A stretch of DNA of 64,000 bases from Tyto alba (lineage: Eukaryota; Chordata; Aves; Strigiformes; Tytonidae): contig NW_024881322.1 of assembly GCF_018691265.1 (NCBI RefSeq), positions 16,083,489 through 16,147,488 of the forward strand, given 5' to 3'. Every line of letters begins with the position of its first letter. The first letter of the stretch is position 1. The notes beneath the pieces are model-generated. The model was not told the DNA's origin, did not search any database, and worked only from the letters and a program-made list of their open reading frames with translations. Shown piece by piece: positions 49,840 to 61,599 of the stretch. Made by a program: the position numbers and the translations under genes.

Positions 49840-49899
49840 TTTTTTTTTTTTTTTTTTTTGTTTTTTAAAAAAAAAAAAAAACAAAAAAAAAAAAAAAAA
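49840..49899. repeat. Poly(T)/poly(A) inverted homopolymer tract
   Basis: T20-G-T6 is followed directly by A15-C-A17, giving an almost self-complementary 60-bp tract. It could be two retroposon tails head to head or a replication-slippage product. Such tracts are also error-prone in assemblies. Confidence 0.9.
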
Positions 49900-52800
49900 C
49901 AACCCAAACCCAACACCATCTTGCAAACTTCTGTTCTTTTTGCCAATGATGCAAGTAATTGATTTTTATCTTACTGGGAAAGGAAGTGAGAGAAATGATT
50001 ACAATTATGAGATTTACAAATATTTCATTGCCTGCTCCAATTGCAATTGTTACTGACGGGGCTAAGGAACTACTGACAATTTTGTGTTGAAAAACTGCTG
50101 GATACATTTGTACCAATTGAACAGAAGATTCCCCAAATCCTTTTCACCAATAAAGACCTGGAGCATTACTGGTGAGATGAATAAGCAGAGTAATCCACTG
50201 ATTCCCTGAGCAAGATCAAATAAAACTCCCCAAGAACGTTGCAGATTCGGACAACAGTGAGAAAGGTCTACAGCTTCTTCATGCTGTGGAAAGCAGCTCC
50301 TCTCTCAGTGCTCTTATTTGCATGTGAGGAGGATCATGCACTCAACTAATGACCCAGCAAAACTCCTTCTCTAATGACCAACATTTTCAGGTTGTTCTCA
50401 AGACATCTTTAAAGGACCGACAATTCAGACACACTCTATGTCTGCTCGCTGAACAGTAGGTCCCATCAAGTTATGAAACACATAATACTGAACTAATCAA
50501 AAAATAAACTGAAATAGTCAAAAATTACAGATCCATTCAAATTTCTCTTTAGGTAACACACAGAGTGAAGATTTGTGAAAGCAGAAAGAAGGAAAGGGGG
50601 GCATTTAAATATATCTTTGAAAGAGTAGAAGAAAAGAAACTTTGCAATTCTAGTTTTCTGAAGTTCAAGAACGATCCCCATCCCCGTAAAACCTTCCAAA
50701 GCTGATTTTCAGTTCTGACATATCCAAACCCCTCTGGCTTCTTTTATGCCCAAGTTATTACATATTTAGAGTATGTTTCCAAGGCGCCCTTTGTGAAAGC
50801 ACATGCTGCGAGCGTGCCTGAAGCACACAGCTCCTGCACAAATCAGTGACAGGTCTGCTTTGGCACAGGCACTTGGCAAAATTCAGGAGACCTCAACAGC
50901 ATTATGAAAACTTAATCTGAGCCAAAGGCAAATGTCCTACTTAATCTGAAATCAGGAACAAGGACAGGCAGCCAACGAACTTCATAGAGATCAGCAGGAA
51001 AAAAAAGATGTTAAAAAACCCTGGGAGAAAGTAAGTTATTGGTCTTTTCAGTTGTAAGGGTTTTTTTCTGTCTGTCCACCTCTATCCTTTCAGCTGCTCA
51101 CTCTGCCCTACCCATCAGATGGTTCCCATCCTCATAAAGCAGTAGCTCTCGACTTCCTTCATATTTTTTACAGTTTTGGAGCAGGAAAAAGCTGAAGAAA
51201 CACCTTTTACCTCCAGAAAAAGAGGTGGCATTCTGGTTCACATTCCTAGCCAGCTGGAATTTTGGATCTCACGAGAGATGACATGTAATGAAAGAGCTTT
51301 TATACCATAATAGCAGGACTGGGGTCCAGCTCAGCTGACCCCAATACCAGGATGGAACAGACAGCCTGAGCCACAAACTGAGCAGAAGGTGTACTGAAAC
51401 ATCACAGAAAGAAAATACAATTATAGTTTACTACATGTATAAAATAGGAAAACAGGGCATGGGGCATGCTTCACAAACTGGAACAAACACAGGCCTGCCA
51501 AAACAAAGTAAAACAAGATCTCATTCTAAAAGTGGGAGTTTGAATTAATGCTTTGACACTATAGCCATGCAATGATGAACTGCGTGTCTGTGGTTACTGA
51601 ACACAGTGGTTGCCCTGTCATCTTGGTTTGAAGCAGACCATGGTCCATATACTCAAAAAGATGCTTTGCTTGCATTTTTTGCTGCTACTTCTGTATCCAC
51701 TGTATGATCGAGTCTTATGTATAATACATGCAACCACTGCATATTTTTGAAAGCCATTTTTAAATGTCTGAACACACGTAAGGCACCCCAAAAATATTTC
51801 TGTTGACATAAAATACTCTTCTGCTACGAAAATAAAACTATAATTTTTAATCAAACTTTGTCCTTGGGAGAAAAAAAAAATCATCACCTTAAGGTTAAGA
51901 ATATTTCCAATTTTAATTTAGCTTTTTTTTAATCTAAAATGGTATATTAGTATTTCCACAACTACTATTAGCATTGTTATTATGAAGGATTGAGCAATCT
52001 GTTTCTTATTATACACAGAAATCCTCAGGTGGAAATTGCAAAGGCAGGGACAAGACCTGTATCATCATCTGCTGTTTACCAGAGCAAAAGTCAGAGGAAG
52101 CATTTTCTGGCCCATTGTTTATTAAAGTTACTCTTCTTATTACTTTATTTTTGTTGGATGAGCCCAGAAACGATAGGAGAATGGTACTGATTGGCACAAA
52201 AAAACCAATCCATGAACTTAAAAAGTGGTGCACCTCAAAGAAAGAATTGAGAAGTGGCTAAGAAGAAATCACAGCCATCAGCAGCAGCTGTGCTAAACCA
52301 AAACAAACTATTGCAAGCACTGCATCAGAGAAACTAGTAAGAATTTGAGTTTTCTGTACCTCTCAGACCTGAAGAGTGGGTGGAGGCATACCTACTCCTC
52401 TGTTAACTTCCCTGTATTGCGTTTGCTATCTAGAAACTTTATTTTCAGACCTTTTTAGTCTGAAGTATCATTTAGTGATGCCATTTTAGTATACTGCCCT
52501 TGTTTCTCTCATATTGCATCTATCATTATACAGACACAAATCTTCCAATGTGCTCTCACTCCTCAGGTCTTCCAAATGAAATTGAACACGGACTTTGTTT
52601 AAAAGGTCATCTTTAAAATTATACATAATAAATCTAACACTGGTAAAATCTATTTTAACAGCACTCCTCCCTCATCCCCACATTTCATCTCCATTGAATA
52701 TTAAGCAGCACAAATCAAAGGATGGGGCTTGTTGACTGCTTCAGACTAGCAACGTTCCCTTTCACAACCATGGCATTAAAGTCCGATCTAGTGGCATTTC

Positions 52801-53250
52801 TAAAATTAATGAGGCTAACCCAAAGACACGGACCACAAGCACTTCATCATTTCCTTCTGAACCCCAAATCTGAGCTATCATTTCCTTCCTAACATTAATT
52901 CCTCATTTATGTTCTGCCCCTGCATCTGTACAGCTACTGAGAAGGGAAATCATCTTTCCTCCCATCGTAAATCATGCAGATGTGCTTATCAAGTCCAAAC
53001 AGAGACTCGGGATCGTTTAGGAGAATGAAAAGCTAAGAATAATTTTTAAATGTCAAAAGCGCATAGATATTCCAAAGGTTTCTCGAGATATAAATTAATC
53101 AAACATATTTATGATAATGTAAAATTAAGAAATAAAAGGTCCCATATATCTTAGCAATTTCTAAAGACTGAATTTAATAGTCATTTAGTCATCCAACAAC
53201 ACTGACTGTCAAGTGACGGATCATTAGCATGACTTCATTCAACGGGGCTA

Positions 53251-54480
53251 CTGTGCTGCTGCCTTTGAAAATCTGAGGAGGCGCCTACCTGCAGCGTGGT
53301 TAACAGGCTGCTCTGTCCGAGGAGGTCTCCTAACACCTTCCCCACACCACCGCCTTGCGCTCTCCACTCCCTCTTCCTTCTCTGCACCCTTACCTTGTTT
53401 GGGCTGTAAATCTCCCACTGCTGTGTGGTCTTTGTTCTCTGCTATGTCTGTTTTCTGTCCCAGAGCATACCGAGATGCCCGCTCTCCCCAGCAGCCTGTC
53501 TTCCTTGCGTATGTAAGTCCACAAGCTGCCACCTTTCCAGTTTCATTAGGCTTTTTTTTTTTTTTTTTTTTAACCTTCACTGCTTCTCAGGATAACCATT
53601 TTCCCCTCAAACGCATGAAGGCAAGTCATGCTCTGTCCCCTGCCAAAGGCTACTCTGCTCAAACAATCTATTCCTCCCCAAAACTCCCCTGGGGAAGCGA
53701 CCAGTCTCTTGCCTTGCCTCCTTCCAGTTCAGACGCTGCCCCGTGCCCTGCCACAGGGGAGGCACCCGGGGACGGTGGGCGCAGCGCTGGCTGTGCCTCC
53801 TGCCCACCTGCTCACCGCTCTGGCCCTTCCAGCTCGGCTCTTGCTGTCCATCACGGGATGGGTGGGAAGGTCCCCACATCAAATCACTTTCTGTGCAGCC
53901 ACAGGAGACCCACCAGCCTCACTACACCCAAGTATTTTCTTCTAGGCTGTGAGCAGTGCTCCTCAAAAAGAAGAAAACCAGACTGCCAGGCCTCTCCCCT
54001 CTGGCACGCAGAGATGAGGGCACTCCTTTACCATCTTGCTGCTGCGGAGGCCAGGCAGCACCAGCCTCACAGAAGCCAGAGCAGCAGCAGGCACTTTGCT
54101 CTTCCCATTTTCCTGGGAAACAGAGCTGGCAGGGGAGGGAAAGTGGGGCAGCTTCCCATGGGGAGAGGGAAGCTTGGAGGCTGCTCGGGGATTACACGTG
54201 CCGCCGCAGTGCACGGAGGCTGAGCTTCCTCTCACACCCAAGAGTGTCTTTCCCCCTCTCCCGCCGATCCCCCGCTACGTTTGTGGAGCTGTCAGTGGCT
54301 CTGTGGCCCCGGGCACCACGCCACGCTCCACCGGCCGCAGCCGGACCCATCCCAGGGCAGCCAGCAGCGTGGGATGGGAGAGGCTGACGCGGAGATTCCT
54401 CTCGCTCCCCCTTCTAAGCACAGCCGTAAGCATCCAGACCCAGGGGGATGGAAGTCCCACAGTAGTCTAATGTGAGAAGA
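53251..54480. other. GC-rich block without recognised gene
   Basis: The base composition is clearly GC-richer and CpG-richer than its surroundings, with several overlapping open frames (longest 274 codons at 53399-54223, plus strand). The translation is Ser/Pro/Gly/Arg-rich, crosses a poly(T) tract as a run of phenylalanines, and matches no family that I recognise. I treat the frames as compositional. Confidence 0.4.
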
Positions 54481-56789
54481 GTTAAAAGCAGATATTTATC
54501 TTTCATGTCATCCAAAGGACAAGAAGCAAGCTATAAATCAAAATGTATAAATAAGAAAAGTAAAACTATCATCAAAAGAATTCTCTCATCCTTGGAGCAC
54601 ACATTGGATACATTAAAAAAAAAAAAAATGTGGCTCCAGCTTATACAAAATGAATACCCAAATCAGCATCAGCACACTACAATATAGGACAACAACTGAC
54701 TTTTTCTTTCCTTGAGAGAATGGTTATTTACTGCTTAGGCATGCTCATAAATGCCGACTTGTAAAATTGCCATGAAAATTTACACGTGCAAGCACACCAC
54801 TTTCTTCCCCGACCTTGAAAGAACCACTGAGACGTAGAAACAAAACACCCTAGTAATAGTCTATCTGTCACTGAAAAAAATACACATGCCTGAGAAATGT
54901 AAACTTTCTCCGTATCTTCTGTAAATGCAGATGATCCTTTGTAAATATATACAGAAGAGTAATATAGTTACCCTGCCTGAAGACCAAGTCTAAGTAACAA
55001 TATACTAGTTCAAGGACACTAAAAAAATAAAAAAGTTGGAAAAGAGTTTCAGAAAGAACAGCCAATGAACTCTGTACACAAACCAGGACCTTCTCTCTTG
55101 CCCAAGCTGGTGAAGTCCAAACTCGCACTCGCAGCCTGGCAGGGAAAGAAGAGAGCTCACCGTGGGAGAGCGAGGGACAGCGGAGACCGAGGACAATAAG
55201 CACCACCTCCCCATCACAGACAGCCCATGACAGCAAACCCATGGCAACGCCACGTTGTTAAGCCAGGCAGGACGCGCTATGATTCTCCAGAGCATTTCTC
55301 CCCCCCCCAAAAAACAATTTAAAATCAAGAATTTGTCGGGGAACAAGGCTTTATTTCAGCAAATGCTTTTTAACATAAAAATCTAATCCCACCAGAAGTC
55401 TATGCCATTGTTTCATACACGTGTCTTCTTGTTTCAGGTTAAATTCTTTTTTTTTTTTTCCAATCACTGCCACTTAGTTACAGGAGCCCAGTGCTATACA
55501 AACCACTCTGGCAGCGATGGTTCACAGCAAGGCTCATCATGCAGCACGTGAGTTTTCTCTGTTGGTAAAGTCTCTAGCATTTATCTGGGACACTGAAGGG
55601 AAAACCCAAACCAAATAAAAAGCCACCAAAGCCAGCCTCCCTGTACTGCTCCTGCCGAGGACCAGCAGCCTGCTCTGCCCCACCAGGCACTGTGCACCAT
55701 GATGCCCTCAGCTGCTTTCCTGGGGGATCTTCCTCTCCCCGTGCTGAGACTGCTCACCCTTGCAGACCGCAAATCGGCCTCAAAAACAAGACGCAAATGG
55801 CACGCGTTACCTGTTGTGGGAGGCCTAACTGGCTCTGTGATCCTCCTGTGCTGGTGTGCCGGTGGAAAAGGTCCAGCAGAACTTGGCCACCAAAATTACG
55901 GCCCCATCTGAGGCGTGCTGCTAGATGAGGTCCAAATCAAAGCAAAATCCAGTTCAAAGCCAGGCTTTTGGAGAAAACTTGTAGAGGAGCCCAAGGCAAT
56001 AACCCAAAGAGAAAGCTCGTATTTGAAGATCAATAATACCAAGGGACCTGTCCTGTGGGCAGAGACAAGGAAGGCAGCTGCCAAAAAATCCACAGAATAT
56101 CCAACAACCCCCTGCTATGATGTGATGGTACTTTATCTGACATGAAGGCTGCCAGCAAAAAGTTAAGCCCAGAAAATATTTTGTGTGCACTTAAGTCCAA
56201 TAGTGAGTTGAGATTGGCAAAGCATTTGCCCAATCTGGCTGCAAAAACCCCACAGCCTGACTGAATAATTAATAAGTTTTGGGTACTCAGTACACTCAAA
56301 GGCGGCAGCCAACTAGGAAGACCAAAATTAATAACAGAAAAAGCAAATTAAGGATAAAAATCAGTAAGTGTTATCTTTATTCTTCCTTTACTTGTTACAT
56401 GATCTGATTTTCCTTTCAGAACAGCAAGGAAGGTCTCAGTCTTGGCAGTGAATGCGACTTTTACCCCCTCATGCAAGGAAGCGTTTTACACGATACCTGT
56501 GGTGCTGAAGTGTAAAAAGCTTTCCCATTTTTAGTGCCGTGCTGCAGGCTCCTCTGTACAAAAAAGACACAGGAATTTATGTTTTTAAAGGTGACGAACT
56601 CCTGTGGTTTGCAACCGTTTCAGCACTTGCACAGATCAACAGATGTCTGACTTACAGGCAATCACAGACAGAACAAGTTTTTCACGTTGCGTTTTGGGTG
56701 GTGGTGGTTTATTTTTTTTTTTTTGTGTGTATGTATGTGTGTTGCTTTTGATTTTGTGTTTTTTTTTTTTTTTTTTTCTTTCCTTCGTC
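54481..56789. other. Non-coding DNA upstream of SEC61G
   Basis: No gene was recognised. Homopolymer tracts (A run near 54616-54628, T run near 55448-55459) and unrelated short frames only. Confidence 0.5.
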
Positions 56790-57003
56790 GAACAGCACGT
56801 CGCCACCGGCCTATCGCTGCCACCCTCCCCGCACTAGGCCCCGGCCGGCCTGGGCCGCCTCACCCCGCCCGAACCCGCTGCGGGGGGAGAGGGGGAAGGG
56901 GCGGGGGGGCTCTGTGTGTGTGTGTGTGTGTGTGACACATTTGGGAACCGGCAATTAAAAAAAAAAAAAACAACCAACCGCAACAAAATCCCACCCGCAA
57001 AGT

Positions 57004-57037
<34 letters not shown>

Positions 57038-57068
57038 TTAAAATAAGCCCCGCCTCGCCTCGCCGGGG

Positions 57069-57076
57069 TGACGTCA
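57069..57076. promoter_or_regulatory. Palindromic CRE/ATF site TGACGTCA
   Basis: This is a perfect 8-bp cAMP-response/ATF element about 43 bp before the end of the presumed first exon. Binding by CREB/ATF factors is established for this motif. Its use here is inferred from position. Confidence 0.6.
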
Positions 57077-57079
57077 GCG

Positions 57080-57118
57080 CCTGTCGCCGCTGTGCGACGT
57101 GGCCTTTGCGCGGCAGCG
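57080..57118 (+). other. SEC61G: SEC61G non-coding first exon (approximate start)
   Basis: The sequence GCGCGGCAGCG is followed by GTGAGG, a good splice donor at 57118/57119. No ATG lies in this short exon, so translation starts in exon 2. The 5' limit is a guess. Intron 1 (about 582 bp) begins with a run of G tracts and ends at GTCTTTGCAG (57700). Confidence 0.55.
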
Positions 57119-57120
57119 GT

Positions 57121-57215
57121 GAGGGCTGAGGGGGCGCGTGAGGGAGCGGGGGGGTGAGGGGGCTCCCCCGGCGCGGTTTGGGGGGCGGGGGGGGGCCGGG
57201 GCGGGCAGCGCGGCC
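57121..57215 (+). other. G-tract cluster at the start of SEC61G intron 1
   Basis: Many runs of three or more G occur on the coding strand (GGGCTGAGGGGG, GGGAGCGGGGGGG, GGGGGGCGGGGGGGGG and more). They have G-quadruplex potential immediately downstream of the first exon. Such G clusters near promoters are common in warm-blooded vertebrates. Confidence 0.7.
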
Positions 57216-57667
57216 CCGCAGCGGCCGGTGGGGAGGGGCCCGCAGCCCCTGGGCGGGCTGGCAGCGCCGGCGCTTCAGGGTGGGGTTGGGCCGAGGGGCT
57301 GCGCTCGGCGGCCCTCCAGCAGCTCTTGGCTTGGGGGGGTTTCTCGGGACCGGGTGGGTTTTGCCTGGTTAGGTGCCTTCGGTAGCGCCTCAGAAATACG
57401 GCGTCGGGCCCGAGCTGGGATGGAGCTGTTGGTTTTCCTCTTCTAATGCTGGCAGGCCTAATTTTTCGTATTTGTTGCAGGCAGCGGTAGGTCCTCCCGC
57501 TCACATATTGATACAGTGTCTTTATTTCCTGCAAAGTGTAAGTATCTTTTATAGCCCGCTTAGGTTAGAATATGACATTTTAATTTATCCTAAGTCTTTA
57601 CAAATTTTGTAGGTAACTGTTTCTTCAACTTCTGTAATTAAAAAAAATTCTCTCAGTACGTATGTGA

Positions 57668-59973
<2,306 letters not shown>

Positions 59974-60070
59974 ATATTCATGATGAAGAACAAGACGTTG
60001 TGACACTTGCTGCAAAGATTTTACAGCTTTAACTTGTTTGCTATTAAACAAGCTCAGTTTGGGTTTTCAA
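59974..60070 (+). other. SEC61G: SEC61G 3' UTR with ATTAAA signal
   Basis: After the TGA (59971-59973) a short 3' UTR leads to ATTAAA at 60043-60048, a common variant poly(A) signal. Cleavage would fall about 15-25 nt later. The T/G-rich sequence that follows (GTTTGGG, TTCTTGTC) fits a downstream element. Later signals could also be used. Confidence 0.6.
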
Positions 60071-60184
60071 ACATTCTTGTCATCTTACTTCTCTTTATTC
60101 CTCTGTATGCGATCGTACCTGTCTACATTACAGGCTTCTTTTTAGTAATAGTAGAATGTCTTGTTTTGTTTTGTTACTTTTTCA

Positions 60185-60400
60185 GCTAATAGAATCAGGT
60201 AGGAAGGAACCTTGGGAGGTCTCTAGTCCGCTCTCTGAGGGTGACGGCTGTACAGCCACTCTAGAAGCTGTTCCAGTGCTTAATTCACTGCTTAGGAAAC
60301 AGCACTGTTCCTGCAAAAGCAGACAGCAAGAAAACAGCATTACTGTGTCCTCTCAAGTGGTGATTTAAAAGTCCATCACTGGAATTCTTGTCACTAATTT
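60185..60400 (-). mobile_element. Old, diverged CR1 fragment
   Basis: AATAGAATCAGGTAGGAAGG followed by ACCTTGGGAGGTCTCTAGTC on the plus strand matches the pattern of an antisense CR1 3' end (AGAATCA..GGTTGGAAGGGACCT..AGTCC). It is far more diverged than the copies at 17.4 and 30.2 kb. Its 5' limit is uncertain. It lies just beyond the SEC61G poly(A) site. Confidence 0.5.
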
Positions 60401-61336
60401 CTGGAATCGCCGTCATTACCCCTAATTCCTTTCTGCATTTGGGAGGCCTGTTGGGTTATATTATGTACTTGACTGGAAAAAAAATCCATCGAGTAAAGAA
60501 CTTGCGTTGCCAATCCTTATTCTGATGGCGTAATTAAGAAAGCCAGATGTGGTTACTAAGATGTACAGTTTGAGGTTAATTTAGTTGTCGAGAGATAGTA
60601 AGCAGGCCTTCAGCACGTCAACAAGTTGCTCACACAGTTGGATAGGATATACATCTGTTCTGGATACTGGTTCTGTAAGACAACTGCACATAGAATTATA
60701 AAGGGCTCTGCATTTATTGACATGAAAGTTTCCCTTATTAAGTGATTGAATATTTTGATTTTAAAAACTAAGCGTGCAAAAACTCTGGTAGATGCAATGC
60801 TTTTCCTCCTCATACTGAGATTAAGAAATATATATTTCACTTCAGAAAGCTTATGGTAAGCATTTGGTATTTGCAGAAGTTACAATGCTACTTCTATTAC
60901 AGACTTTAAAAGCACTTAAAAATACTGGGAAATCTGGTACTGGTATTACAGCAAACCTGAAGCTTCTTCAGTATACAAACTTGCTTCATGAATAGAAAAG
61001 TTTAATTATTACTCTTTTTGGGAAATCTTTACCAGCACCTACATGTGTTACAAACCAGGACAGAAAAATGAGATCAACTACTCTTAGTGCTATCACTGTT
61101 TAATACAGTTTTACTATGTGCAACTGCGTACTGTAGTTTCTTTTGGCAAAAGGGGAAAAAAATAGTTCAGTATTGGAATAAAATGCTTCTTAAAAATAGA
61201 CTGATAAGCAGTAGCAGTTTCTTTACTGTTCCCTCTGTGACTGTAGTGGGTAGCAGCTCAGGTGCCTTCTGACAGCAGAGTGAGGTACCAGAACGAAGTA
61301 CTCGGTTGTTGCTACTAATCTTGATCTCAAGTGACT

Positions 61337-61342
61337 TTTATT
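61337..61342 (-). terminator. Poly(A) signal for the minus-strand exon
   Basis: TTTATT on the plus strand is AATAAA on the minus strand, about 127 nt beyond the stop codon of the minus-strand exon at 61469-61587. The spacing suits a short 3' UTR. Confidence 0.4.
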
Positions 61343-61468
61343 TCAGATTTGGTTTTCATTCAGTACATAAAATCAGGGCCTGCTTCTATCTTTCGGACAG
61401 CTTTACTGTCTCAGCAAGATTTTGCAGTGTAATTTGAGTCGGATCAGAAAGGGCAGCTGTCGCTGATC

Positions 61469-61587
61469 TTATCTTTTGATAGCCATTGTCCACAGCAAAG
61501 GCTTGTCAGTCTCAATGGTCACAATCCCGGAGTCATCGTAGGTGTTGGAAGTACTGACGAGTGTTCCAAACTTCAGCAGCTGGTTAG
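61469..61587 (-). CDS. Probable last coding exon of an unidentified gene
   Basis: On the minus strand a pyrimidine-rich tract ending TTTTTCGTAG forms a good splice acceptor at 61588. From there a frame starting two nucleotides into a codon encodes 38 residues before TAA at 61471-61469. The peptide includes [20 protein letters not shown], then [18 protein letters not shown]. The composition looks like real protein (balanced, beta-strand-like, no low complexity). I could not name the family and could not place upstream exons with matching phase in the remaining 2.4 kb. The gene would be convergent with SEC61G, with about 1.25 kb between 3' ends. In mammals VSTM2A lies on that side of SEC61G, but this peptide does not look like VSTM2A. 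Confidence 0.5.
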
Positions 61588-61599
61588 CTACGAAAAATA

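Larger units (their letters stand above)
46803..53250. other. Non-coding DNA
   Basis: No gene was recognised. The region is AT-rich and mostly single-copy in appearance. It holds the poly(T)/poly(A) palindrome at 49840-49899 and a small ORF at 48226, both listed separately. The frame of 135 codons at 49315-49722 has AT-driven composition and no known homologue. Confidence 0.5.
56790..57440 (+). promoter_or_regulatory. SEC61G: SEC61G CpG-island promoter
   Basis: A GC- and CpG-dense island surrounds the presumed transcription start. It lacks a TATA box, typical of a housekeeping promoter. A full palindromic CRE/ATF site (TGACGTCA) lies at 57069-57076. A GACGTGGC motif with the ACGTGG core of unfolded-protein-response elements lies at 57096-57103. 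A T28 tract at 57005-57032 and a (TG)11 array at 56913-56934 lie just upstream. Regulation by ER stress would suit a translocon subunit but is inferred. Confidence 0.8.

Noticed and set aside
53399..54223. 274-codon plus-strand frame
   Set aside because: Low-complexity Ser/Pro/Gly-rich translation crossing a poly(T) tract, in a GC-rich block, with no recognisable domain and no splice or promoter context.
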